The translations under genes were made by a program, and so were the position numbers. A stretch of 32,399 bases of DNA from Bacilli bacterium (GTDB lineage: Bacteria; Bacillota_I; Bacilli_A; ML615J-28; CAG-698). The stretch spans positions 1 through 32,399 of the forward strand of contig JAEDHQ010000016.1 of the NCBI GenBank assembly GCA_016296945.1. Direction: 5' to 3'. The first letter of the stretch is position 1; each line of letters begins with the position of its first letter. Below are positions 1 through 8,571 of this stretch, in pieces. A model generated the notes under the pieces. That model made no database searches. It had not been told where the DNA came from and was given only the letters and a program-made list of their open reading frames with translations.

Positions 1-37
1 TTTTTTAATATCTATTTAAAAAAAATATTCTTTATAG

Positions 38-43
38 TATAAT
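38..43 (+). promoter_or_regulatory. Probable -10 box of the amidase operon
   Basis: A perfect TATAAT lies 25 bases before the first start codon. At 17-base spacing the -35 position (15-20) reads TTTAAA, a weak match, and there is no TG extension. It is the only promoter-like element before the three-gene amidase operon, but the window begins just upstream, so the operon could start earlier. Confidence 0.45.
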
Positions 44-68
44 ATGTATAAGGAGAAAAATATTTTAA

Positions 69-1172
69 ATGGAAAAATTAGATATAAAAATTCTAGATTT
101 TTTAAACTTGATTTACCAAGATAAAATTCATAATCGAAAATACTATACATTTGGTTATCAAAAAGATTATAGTATTAATGAAAACATTGATTATGGATAT
201 ATACCTTTTATTTTTAATGAAGATTTTATAGAAAAAATTGAAAGAGAGGAAATTATTCCTAAAACAAATCCTCGTAATAGAACGGGTATCTTACGTGAAT
301 ATACAGAATTCATTACAGTTCATGATACAGCTAGTGCAGCTCCTTCTGCTAACGCAAGGGCACATGCAAACTGGCTTTCTTCAATGGCTAATGATATTAA
401 TAGTAAGACATGGGTATCTTGGCATTATACTGTAGATGAAGAAGAAATTATAAAGCATATACCAGATGAAGAAGTTGCCTATCATGCTGGTGATGGAACA
501 AGTATAAAATTAGATTATATTGATACTAAAATTAAAAGTAGAGAAGATATACCTCAACCAGTTGTTACAATTTCATCTGATGGTTATTTTCTTATCAACA
601 ATCAAAAAACAGATATCTTAGCACCACTAACAGATAAGGAAGAAATCGTAAAGAATTGCAATTTACCTTATCAAGGCATAAATGTGAAAAAAGGTGAGAA
701 TGGGAACTATTTATTAGGTAATACCTATTGGAATGGTTCTTATAATGTTTTATCAAATAGAGGTGGAAATCTTAATAGTATTGGGATTGAAACATGTGTG
801 AATTATGGCTCTAATTATATTACAACAATGCGAATTACGGCCTATTTAGTTACAAAATTATTAATTAAATATGATCTAGGTATTGATCGAGTAAAACAAC
901 ATAATTTCTTCAGTGGTAAAGATTGTCCAAAAACATTACGTTATAATAAAATGTGGGAAGAATTCATTGAACTTGTAAGAATTAATTTAATTCGTTTTAA
1001 AGACTTAAAAGATTATAAATTCAAATTTATTTCCCTGACACCTGAATATCTAAATGATTTAGGGACAATTATAAATTATCAAGAAGGAATCGTTGTGAAA
1101 TACAAAGTGATTGTCTCTAAAGATGATTTTATAAAGGAATATTTCTTTGAAAGTAAATTAGAAAGTAATTAA
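69..1172 (+). CDS. N-acetylmuramoyl-L-alanine amidase (Amidase_2), no signal peptide
   Basis: This 367-residue protein is a zinc amidase that would cleave the MurNAc-L-Ala bond of peptidoglycan. The zinc ligands appear to be H85 (in TVHDTA), H278 and C286 (in KQHN and KDCP), with E241 in the GIET motif as likely catalytic residue. A roughly 60-residue insert follows the HAGDGT motif, as in the amidase at 14120-15958 but not the two next door. The C-terminus (about 320-365) is a single Ig-like module of the type found in the paralogues. There is no signal peptide, lipobox or membrane segment, although the two downstream partners are lipoproteins. AAGGAG at 50-55 sits 13 bases from the ATG. It is first in an operon with the genes at 1209 and 3196. 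The fold is secure; how a leaderless enzyme reaches the wall is unknown. Confidence 0.88.
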   Translation: MEKLDIKILDFLNLIYQDKIHNRKYYTFGYQKDYSINENIDYGYIPFIFNEDFIEKIEREEIIPKTNPRNRTGILREYTEFITVHDTASAAPSANARAHANWLSSMANDINSKTWVSWHYTVDEEEIIKHIPDEEVAYHAGDGTSIKLDYIDTKIKSREDIPQPVVTISSDGYFLINNQKTDILAPLTDKEEIVKNCNLPYQGINVKKGENGNYLLGNTYWNGSYNVLSNRGGNLNSIGIETCVNYGSNYITTMRITAYLVTKLLIKYDLGIDRVKQHNFFSGKDCPKTLRYNKMWEEFIELVRINLIRFKDLKDYKFKFISLTPEYLNDLGTIINYQEGIVVKYKVIVSKDDFIKEYFFESKLESN

Positions 1173-1208
1173 TAAATATAAAATTTTGGAAAGGAAAAGG
1201 ATAATAAA

Positions 1209-3209
1209 ATGAAAAAGGGATTTTTGTTTTTTGTTTGTTTTTTATTAGCTCTATTTGTAATTGGATGCACTGAACCAGTTGATGAAACCTTAAAAATTAA
1301 AGATTTAGAAATTGAAGCATGCCAAGATTTAGAAGTAGGAGATACATTTGATTTGGTTTTAATTTATAATAAGGAAATTGAAGTTGAATTTGAATGGTCA
1401 TCATCAGATCCGGAAATTGTTTTGGTTGATAATGGGAAATTAACAGCTAAAAAGGAAGGAACTGTTACAATCACTGTAACGGAAAAGAATAGTCAAGTTA
1501 AAGCAACGGTTAAAGTGACTGTAAAAGAAGAATCAATAGTTGATGGACCTGCAATTACTGATGAAATTAAAGAATTATTTAACACTTTTGTTAAGGGATT
1601 ACCAGCAGAAACTTCAACTGATTTGCCTTTATTAGAAGGCTATGATGTAAGTTATGTTTTTGAAAGTAATGTTGCAACCGATGGGAAAGTTACTAGAGAA
1701 GAAGATAATCTAACTGTTAGTGGTAAAGTCATCTTAACATTTAAAGGTGAAACTATTGAAAGTGATTATACTGTTACATTAGTTGGGACATTTGTAGATG
1801 AAATATCTGATAGATTTATTGGTCAATTCAAAGACGGAATTGATGGTAAAATGGAAGTTGTGAAAAAATATGATGACTATGGTGGAGCATATGTTAGATG
1901 GGAAAGTTTAAATCCGGAAATCTTTGATAATAGAGGTAATTTAACACGTCCATTAAATGATACATATATTGAAATAGCTTATACTGTTAAATCAAAAGAA
2001 TTAGAAGGAGAAGGTTCATATGTAGCTAAAGTATTAGTTCATGGGGAATCATTATCATACAAAAATTCTTTAGTGGAAGAATGGATTAAAAAATCTTATC
2101 CTGAAAATATGATTTTATATCCTGGAGATATTTTACCAAATTATTGTGAAGATTATGAAGCAACAATCACTTGGTTAGATGAAAATGAACAAACTCCTGA
2201 TTTTGTAAAACTTGCTCAAGATCCTGTTTTAGGTGAAGCTGTAGTTTTAACGGTAAGAGTTACTTATCCTAATAGTGAAGATTACCTTGACTTTGTTATG
2301 GATTATCGTGTATGGAACAAAAAATATAATGATGATTTTGAAAAAATAGATGATTTAATTAATGCAATTGGCGGAAAAGACATTCGTAGTTATGCTTATA
2401 AATCACGAGGTTATGATTATGAAAATATGGGATATGTTTACTTCTTTGAAAATAAACCAGCCAATATCAATAGAGATTATTTATTAGAATATACATATGG
2501 TAGAGTAAGAACTGGTATTGTGAAAAAATCAACTGAATATGTTGTTATTCATGACACAGCTGGTGGACTTCCAACACACACAGCCGAAAGTTTTGCCTTA
2601 AATCAAGTGCAAGCAAATAACAATCCAACAAATACTTATATATCATGGCATTTTACAGTTGGTACTGATGGAATTTATCAATCACTTCCAACTGATGAAG
2701 TAGCATATCATGCTGGTGATGGTAGTCATGTATATGGAGATATCTGGGCATCAGGAGGTTATGATGACCGCATTGGTGGTGGAAATCGTAATGGAATTGG
2801 TATTGAAACTTGTATTAATAACGGTACAGATTATAATGATACATTAAGAATCTTAGCAAAATTAGTTGCGGAATTGTTAATTGAAAATAAGTTAGGTGTT
2901 GATCGTATCAAACAACATTGGCATTTCTCAGGAAAAGATTGTCCAGCTGTAATTCGCCATTGCAATCGTTGGGAAGAATTTAGAGATTTAGTTAAGATTG
3001 AATACTTTGTAAAAACAGAATTACCAGAATTAGAATTAAGTTGGGAAAGTTTAACACCTTCTTTACTAAATAATGATGGTAAAGTCTTAAGCTTTGATGG
3101 TAATTTTGAAGTATCATATAAAGCAACTGCTAAATTAAATGGTAATAAGAAAGAATATACATTTAAAGCAAATGTTATTCATGAGGAAGAAGTATATGTT
3201 AGCTTATAA
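1209..3209 (+). CDS. Lipoprotein amidase with Ig-like repeats
   Basis: The 666-residue protein starts with a hydrophobic signal peptide ending in a lipobox, with C20 as the lipidated cysteine (FVIGC), so it should sit on the outer face of the membrane. Residues about 27-105 look like a Big_2 domain (WSSSDPEI, then KKEGTVTITV). About 115-195 and 205-280 look like further degenerate 'atrophied' bacterial Ig domains. The C-terminal amidase has zinc ligands H448, H570 and C578 and catalytic E533 in GIETC. It has the short GGGNRNGIG link instead of the long insert of the first amidase. A last Ig-like module (about 610-660) closes the chain. The gene follows the first amidase by 36 bases, with AAGGAAAAGGA as ribosome-binding site. 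The next gene is a close paralogue, so local duplication is likely. Confidence 0.9.
   Translation: MKKGFLFFVCFLLALFVIGCTEPVDETLKIKDLEIEACQDLEVGDTFDLVLIYNKEIEVEFEWSSSDPEIVLVDNGKLTAKKEGTVTITVTEKNSQVKATVKVTVKEESIVDGPAITDEIKELFNTFVKGLPAETSTDLPLLEGYDVSYVFESNVATDGKVTREEDNLTVSGKVILTFKGETIESDYTVTLVGTFVDEISDRFIGQFKDGIDGKMEVVKKYDDYGGAYVRWESLNPEIFDNRGNLTRPLNDTYIEIAYTVKSKELEGEGSYVAKVLVHGESLSYKNSLVEEWIKKSYPENMILYPGDILPNYCEDYEATITWLDENEQTPDFVKLAQDPVLGEAVVLTVRVTYPNSEDYLDFVMDYRVWNKKYNDDFEKIDDLINAIGGKDIRSYAYKSRGYDYENMGYVYFFENKPANINRDYLLEYTYGRVRTGIVKKSTEYVVIHDTAGGLPTHTAESFALNQVQANNNPTNTYISWHFTVGTDGIYQSLPTDEVAYHAGDGSHVYGDIWASGGYDDRIGGGNRNGIGIETCINNGTDYNDTLRILAKLVAELLIENKLGVDRIKQHWHFSGKDCPAVIRHCNRWEEFRDLVKIEYFVKTELPELELSWESLTPSLLNNDGKVLSFDGNFEVSYKATAKLNGNKKEYTFKANVIHEEEVYVSL
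2754..2807 (+). repeat. 54-bp direct repeat, copy 1 (within amidase gene)
   Basis: This stretch encodes the GGYDDRIGGGNRNGIGIE region. It matches 4771-4824 in the next gene at 52 of 54 bases, and both differences are at codon third positions. This identity is higher than in the surrounding sequence of the two paralogues, which suggests recent duplication or gene conversion across the active-site region. Confidence 0.85.
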
Positions 3210-5211
3210 AAGCATTAAAAAAATAAGTTTAATATTAGTTTTCTTATTTGGTTTATTTTTGTTTGGATGTAGCAAACAAGAACCAATTGATGAAACAATA
3301 AAGAAAATTGAAAATATTCAAATTGTTGGTCAAAATGAATTAGAGATTGGCGATATTATCTATTTAGAAGCTGAATATGACCAAACGATTACTGTTGATC
3401 TAGTTTGGAGTAGTAGTGACCAAAGTGTTTTATTAGTTTTTGGTAATGAAGTTACTGCAAAAAAAGAAGGAACTGCAACAGTGACTGTAACTGACCAAAT
3501 ATCTAAAGTTAAAGCAGAATTTAAAGTTACAGTTAAAGCAAAAGAAATTGAACAAAAAGATGATATTGATAGTTTACTTAATTGGGCAGTAAACCAATTA
3601 GGCACTGAAGGATATGATGAAGTAGTACTTCCAGTAAAACATCCTTCATATGATTGTATATATGAATGGAGTAGTGCTGATAGTGATTTGTTTGATCCTG
3701 AATCTGGTTTATTAGGTTTATATGAAACAGATAAAGTAGTATCAATTACTTGTAAAGCTGTTTATGGAAGTCAAACTAAAGAAAAAACTTATGATTTTAC
3801 AGTTTTAGGTTATGCAACATATGATATTGCTGATGAATTTATGGAACAATTTAGAGCTAACAAAATCTTTTATGATATGAATTTAAAGACTACATATGAT
3901 GATTTTGGTGGTGCATATGTTACATGGAGTAGTAGTGATGAAGCAATATTTTCAAGTGAAGGAGTATTTAATAAACCACTATATGAAACAGAAGTTATCT
4001 TAACATTTGTTGTTAATATTCCTAGTTTAAACGTTGAAAGAGAATTTAAAGAAGTCTTATTAGCACAACCACTAACAATTCAAGAAAAATGTGATCTTGT
4101 TGAAGCATGGATTTTATCTAATGTTAGTAAAAATGGTTATTTATATAAAGATACATATTTACCAAAATATGTTGAAGATTATATGTGCAGTCTTTCATGG
4201 TTTAATGAAAGTGGAACAGAATTAAAGCTTGATTTTTCTGCTTCTAATCCTATTTTAGGAGAAGGAATCAATGCTACAATTAATATATCTGATGGCATTA
4301 ATTCTGAAAATATTGTATTATCATTTAAAACAATGACAGAAGAAATAACAGATCCTTGGGAAAAGATTAAATTATTTACTGATACAATTGCAAGTAGTGC
4401 CTTAACATCATACAAATATTTATTAGTATCATGGTCTTCATTAGAATTAGGGTATATTCCATTTTATGATAATAATAATAGTAATATCTTAGTAGATATT
4501 TTGCCTTATACATATGGTAAAGTAAGAACTAATATTTTAAAATCATCAACAGAATATATTGTTATTCATGACACAGGTAGTCCTGGTAAAGGAGGTAACG
4601 CTGCAGCACATAATAACTATATTAAAAATATAAATAACGATCCTAATACTTCATCAAAATCATGGCATTTTACTATTGGTAATGATGGCATTATTCAACA
4701 TTTACCATTAGATGAGGTTGGATGGCATGCTGGAGATGGTTCAACAGTATTTGGTGATGTTTGGTCAAGTGGAGGTTATGATGACCGCATTGGCGGTGGT
4801 AATCGTAATGGAATTGGTATTGAATCTTGCATAGATGAAGGTTGCGATTATACATTCACAATGCGTAAAATGGCTAAATTGGTTGCGGAATTACTAATCC
4901 AATATAATTTAGGATTTGATCGCATCAAACAACATTGGAACTTCTCTGGTAAAAACTGTCCACAAGTTATGCGTGGAGCAAATCGTTGGAATGAATTTAT
5001 TTATTTAGTAAAATTAGAATATTATGCAAAAACTGAATTGCAAGGTGTAACATTTGAATGGACATCTCTATCACCTGATGTAATGGATAATACTGGTAAA
5101 GTTACAACACAACTTTCAGTTGGTACAAAAGTAAGTTATAAAGTAAAAATAACATATCTTGGTGAAACAAAAGAATTTACATATCAATCAGTTATGGCAC
5201 AAAGAATTTAG
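3196..5211 (+). CDS. Lipoprotein amidase with Ig-like repeats, tandem paralogue
   Basis: I place the start at 3196 because GAGGAAG (3183-3189) lies the right distance upstream and the product then opens with a clean signal peptide. Upstream in-frame ATGs (3139, 3181) lack such a site. The gene overlaps the end of the previous one by 14 bases, implying translational coupling. The 671-residue product has lipid cysteine C25 (LFGC), a Big_2-like domain (about 40-115), two degenerate Ig-like domains (about 125-205 and 215-290, with the shared YDDxGGAYVxW motif), and a C-terminal Amidase_2 domain. Zinc ligands are H458, H580 and C588, with E543 in GIESC. A final Ig-like module follows. Domain order matches the gene at 1209. 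It ends in TAG, which overlaps the terminator stem. Confidence 0.9.
   Translation: MLAYKSIKKISLILVFLFGLFLFGCSKQEPIDETIKKIENIQIVGQNELEIGDIIYLEAEYDQTITVDLVWSSSDQSVLLVFGNEVTAKKEGTATVTVTDQISKVKAEFKVTVKAKEIEQKDDIDSLLNWAVNQLGTEGYDEVVLPVKHPSYDCIYEWSSADSDLFDPESGLLGLYETDKVVSITCKAVYGSQTKEKTYDFTVLGYATYDIADEFMEQFRANKIFYDMNLKTTYDDFGGAYVTWSSSDEAIFSSEGVFNKPLYETEVILTFVVNIPSLNVEREFKEVLLAQPLTIQEKCDLVEAWILSNVSKNGYLYKDTYLPKYVEDYMCSLSWFNESGTELKLDFSASNPILGEGINATINISDGINSENIVLSFKTMTEEITDPWEKIKLFTDTIASSALTSYKYLLVSWSSLELGYIPFYDNNNSNILVDILPYTYGKVRTNILKSSTEYIVIHDTGSPGKGGNAAAHNNYIKNINNDPNTSSKSWHFTIGNDGIIQHLPLDEVGWHAGDGSTVFGDVWSSGGYDDRIGGGNRNGIGIESCIDEGCDYTFTMRKMAKLVAELLIQYNLGFDRIKQHWNFSGKNCPQVMRGANRWNEFIYLVKLEYYAKTELQGVTFEWTSLSPDVMDNTGKVTTQLSVGTKVSYKVKITYLGETKEFTYQSVMAQRI
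4771..4824 (+). repeat. 54-bp direct repeat, copy 2
   Basis: Second copy of the near-identical active-site-linker segment, 2,017 bases after copy 1. Recombination between the two copies would delete that distance and leave one in-frame hybrid amidase, since 2,017 bases plus the different linker positions would have to preserve frame; this was not tested. Confidence 0.8.
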
Positions 5212-5242
5212 GTTAGGGTTATCCTAACCTCTTTTGATTTTT
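5210..5242 (+). terminator. Rho-independent terminator after the amidase operon
   Basis: AGGTTAGG and CCTAACCT form an 8-bp stem around the loop GTTAT, followed by the T-rich run CTTTTGATTTTTT. The stem includes the last base of the amidase stop codon. It separates the amidase operon from the C39 operon. Confidence 0.9.
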
Positions 5243-5259
5243 TATAAGTTTTAATATTA

Positions 5260-5288
5260 TTGATAAAAATGCACTCTAATGGTATAAT
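5260..5288 (+). promoter_or_regulatory. Sigma-A type promoter of the C39 peptidase operon
   Basis: TTGATA (5260-5265), a 17-base spacer and TATAAT (5283-5288), with the TG extension at 5280-5281, make a near-consensus vegetative promoter. The start codon of the downstream gene is 33 bases beyond the -10 box. Confidence 0.8.
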
Positions 5289-5320
5289 TAGACTAGGATG
5301 ATTATTGGAGGATTAAAACA

Positions 5321-7486
5321 ATGAAAAGAATTATGAAGATGCTATTAGTATTAGTTGTCAGTTTAATCTTATTAGGTTGTAATGAAAAAGTTGATTTTAA
5401 ACAAGTTATTAGGGAAAGCTTTAAAGAAATTACTTTACCTGAAGAAACTGAAACTGATTTAGAATTTATTAAAACAATAAACTATCTTGGATATAGTATT
5501 GATTTAGAATGGTCAACATCTAATGAAGCTATTACAAGTGATGGTATAGTTACAAGAACAAATGAAGATGTGACTGTTGATATATTTTTAAAAGGAACAA
5601 TTGATGATGTTAGTTATCAAGCATTAATAGCTACTGTAAAAGTTTTGAAACTTGAAGTAATTGAAGAAGCATTTACAGAAGAGGATATTCTAAAAGCTTT
5701 AGAAACTATTAATATACCTGATCAAGTATATTATGATTTAGAATTTATTGATGAAATCAATTATCTTAATCAAAAAATATTATTAAACTGGGAAACAAAT
5801 AGTGATTATCTTGATAATAGTGGTGAGATTTTATATTCTACAAAAGATACGGAAGTAATAATTACTTGTCAAGCAAAAGCTTTAGAACTTGAAGTAACAA
5901 AAGAATACAAAGTAACATTATTGAGTGCGCAAAATGCTTGTATAAAAGCCAGTGAAGAACTTGTTTTACCAAATAGTATAGATGATGATATTGATATTCC
6001 GAAAATGGTCGGATCAATTGATATTGACTGGAGTAGTAGTGATGATGATATATTAGATACTAGCGGTAAATGTTTTTATGTAGCAAGTGATACAGATGTA
6101 ACTTTATATGCAGGTTTTTATGTTGATTTATATGAAGGCGGCGAATATTTTTACGATGTTGAGTATATAATCACAGTAAAACCATTCACAGCTGAACGCC
6201 GTTTAAAAGAAATTAAAAATCAAATTACAGTGCCTAATAGAATATATCGAAATATTTCATTGAATACTAAATTTGACTATAATATAACAGGTACTTGGGT
6301 GTCATCAGATCCTGATGTTTTATCTAATACAGGTGTTGTCAATAACAAAACTGAAAATCAAGAAGTAACATTAACAGTTGAGTTAACAGTTGATAATAAA
6401 AAGGCAAGTTATTCTTATAAAACAGTAGTCGTTGGGAATCATGAAACAGAAGATGAAATTTATGTATACAATCATAATATTATTGATAGAGTCGCTTTCT
6501 TTGATGCAAAAAGGATGCATAATGTGGAAGTTGATAATGGAAAGTTAGTTTTAAAATATGATGCTTTAACAGGTTATTATGAATCAAAAGTATTTAAAAC
6601 TGTCAAGTTTGATGAAGTAGTAGGATCATATGCTTGTATTACTAATAAACAAGCAACAGCAGAACTAGAAATAAGTGTTTGTGTGAATGGAACATGGACA
6701 AAATATTTCTCATATGGTAATTGGGGACTTGGATTAAATAACTTATATTATAATCAAGATGATACATTAGCCAAAATGAGTGTTGATGAAATAATGGTGA
6801 AATCTGGTAGTGCAAGTGCTGTTAAGTATCGAATTACTTTACGTCGTGATTCATTAACTACAACATCACCAAAATTATCATTAGTCGCAATGACATTAAG
6901 TGTAACTGATAGTGATTATGTATATGGTATTACTGCTGATATTTTACCAACTTCTGCTGATAATGATTTACCAAAATTATATCAATATGATGTTAAGCAA
7001 ATTGGTGGAAGTATTTGCAGTGCCACAACAACTACAATGCTTTTAAAATGGAAAGGTCATGATTTCACAGAAGAAGCAAAAACTTACGAAAATGCGAGTC
7101 TTTGGGGTCAATATGAACACGGATATATTGCTAGTTTAGTTGCTGATCGTGGACATAACAGTCCAACATATGGCAACTGGAGTTACAATATGATTACAGC
7201 AGGAGCATTTGGTGAAGATGCATATGTAGGAAGAATGTATTCTTGGGAAGAAGTAAAAGAATATCTTGCTAATCATGGACCACTGGGAGCAAGCATTAAA
7301 AGCCCGACTGGATTATTTGGCTATACAACTAATGGGCATTTAATAGTTGTAAGAGGCTATAGAGAAACAGAAACTGGTGATACCATTGTTATCTGTAATG
7401 ACCCAGCTGTTAAAGGTACTTACTATGAAGTACGTTTATATCAATTTATGGGCTGCTGGGGTGGCGTTGTTTATATTGTAGAATAA
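5321..7486 (+). CDS. Lipoprotein C39-like cysteine peptidase with Ig-like repeats
   Basis: The 721-residue product begins with a signal peptide and lipobox (LLGC, lipid cysteine C20). Four consecutive degenerate bacterial Ig domains follow (about 30-110, 120-205, 210-290 and 295-385), each with a W-T/S-S-S/N-x-x-x-I/L type core. About 390-540 is a beta-rich domain also present in the next gene. The C-terminus is a Peptidase_C39_2-like papain-fold domain, with a likely triad C566 (SICSATT), H673 (NGHLIVV) and D694 (CNDP). The likely role is to cut peptides or peptide cross-links at the cell surface; the substrate cannot be told. GGAGG precedes the ATG. The next gene, 22 bases on, is a short paralogue of the C-terminal half. 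Confidence 0.87.
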   Translation: MKRIMKMLLVLVVSLILLGCNEKVDFKQVIRESFKEITLPEETETDLEFIKTINYLGYSIDLEWSTSNEAITSDGIVTRTNEDVTVDIFLKGTIDDVSYQALIATVKVLKLEVIEEAFTEEDILKALETINIPDQVYYDLEFIDEINYLNQKILLNWETNSDYLDNSGEILYSTKDTEVIITCQAKALELEVTKEYKVTLLSAQNACIKASEELVLPNSIDDDIDIPKMVGSIDIDWSSSDDDILDTSGKCFYVASDTDVTLYAGFYVDLYEGGEYFYDVEYIITVKPFTAERRLKEIKNQITVPNRIYRNISLNTKFDYNITGTWVSSDPDVLSNTGVVNNKTENQEVTLTVELTVDNKKASYSYKTVVVGNHETEDEIYVYNHNIIDRVAFFDAKRMHNVEVDNGKLVLKYDALTGYYESKVFKTVKFDEVVGSYACITNKQATAELEISVCVNGTWTKYFSYGNWGLGLNNLYYNQDDTLAKMSVDEIMVKSGSASAVKYRITLRRDSLTTTSPKLSLVAMTLSVTDSDYVYGITADILPTSADNDLPKLYQYDVKQIGGSICSATTTTMLLKWKGHDFTEEAKTYENASLWGQYEHGYIASLVADRGHNSPTYGNWSYNMITAGAFGEDAYVGRMYSWEEVKEYLANHGPLGASIKSPTGLFGYTTNGHLIVVRGYRETETGDTIVICNDPAVKGTYYEVRLYQFMGCWGGVVYIVE

Positions 7487-7508
7487 ATTTATAAGGAGAT
7501 AATATTTT

Positions 7509-8537
7509 ATGAATAAAAATCTTAATAATAATGTTTTTAAAGAACATAACTATATATGTGATGCAATCGATTTAAAAGACTTTAAGTTAGAAAACTTGAG
7601 TTACCAAAATGAAAAAATAGTTGTTTTAGATCAAGAAAAAGAAGGAGTGATAATTTCTCCTGTTATTGATACTTTACCATTTACAGAACTAGTTGGTTCT
7701 TGGGCATGCATTACTTCTCTTGATTCTACTTGTGAACTTATGATAAGTGTAAAAGTTGATGACAAAATGAGTAAATTCTTTACTTACGGAGAATGGGGAT
7801 TAGGAAAAGAAAACCTCTATTATAATCAAGATGATAGAGATGTTTTTATGAGTGTTGATGAAATACTACTTAAAGAAGGAAAAGTTGGTACAGGCTTTCA
7901 ATTTAAAGTAGTAATTAAAAAAGAGGCAAAATTATCACTAGTTGCGATTGCTTTAAACATTAAAGATTATAAATATCCTGTTGATGTAACAGGTCTTCCT
8001 GCCATTGTTTGGTATGATGTACCAAAATTAAATCAAAATATCGTTCCCGTAATTGGCAATGAAATGTGTAGTGCTACCACTTCCACAATGCTTTTAAAAT
8101 TCAAAGGATTTAATTTTTTAGATAAAGATAGTGAATTTGAACATCGTTATATAGCATCACTAGTAGCTGATCCAGGTCATCGTAGTCCAATGTATGGAAA
8201 CTGGGTTTATAACACTGCTACAATTGGTGCTTTTGGTGTTGATAGTTATGTAAAAAGAGTATATTCATATGAAGAATTAAAATACCATTTAGCAACTGTT
8301 GGTCCAGTTGGCGCAAGTATTAAAGGAGATACTGGTATTTATAAAACTGGTGGTCATTTATTAGTTGTTGTTGGTTATAAAGAAGTAGGCAATAATAAAT
8401 ATGTTTTATGTAATGATCCAAACATTAATGCACGTTTTGGTCGTGATAAATATGGTAATGATTACTTTGTATATGTAGAATATCCACTTGATGTCTTTAT
8501 GAATTTCTTTAGAGGTGTTATATACGTTGTAGAATAG
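7509..8537 (+). CDS. C39-like cysteine peptidase, no signal peptide
   Basis: The 342-residue protein aligns by eye with about residue 390 to the end of its upstream neighbour. They share GSYACIT versus GSWACIT, then YNQDD, MSVDEI, CSATTxTMLLK, YIASLVAD and GAFG. The probable triad is C187, H283 and D303. The signal peptide, lipobox and Ig-like domains are missing, so it is a predicted soluble cytoplasmic version. AAGGAG lies 10 bases before the ATG and there is no terminator between it and the preceding gene. This mirrors the first amidase gene, also a leaderless copy of lipoprotein partners. It might act after lysis, inside the cell, or by an unrecognised export route. Confidence 0.83.
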   Translation: MNKNLNNNVFKEHNYICDAIDLKDFKLENLSYQNEKIVVLDQEKEGVIISPVIDTLPFTELVGSWACITSLDSTCELMISVKVDDKMSKFFTYGEWGLGKENLYYNQDDRDVFMSVDEILLKEGKVGTGFQFKVVIKKEAKLSLVAIALNIKDYKYPVDVTGLPAIVWYDVPKLNQNIVPVIGNEMCSATTSTMLLKFKGFNFLDKDSEFEHRYIASLVADPGHRSPMYGNWVYNTATIGAFGVDSYVKRVYSYEELKYHLATVGPVGASIKGDTGIYKTGGHLLVVVGYKEVGNNKYVLCNDPNINARFGRDKYGNDYFVYVEYPLDVFMNFFRGVIYVVE

Positions 8538-8571
8538 AAGGGTAAAATATATTATTTAGTATAAAAATTAA

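Noticed and set aside
3360..3605. Minus-strand open frame inside the second lipoprotein amidase
   Set aside because: It is the antisense shadow of a well-supported gene, with no ribosome-binding site or family likeness.
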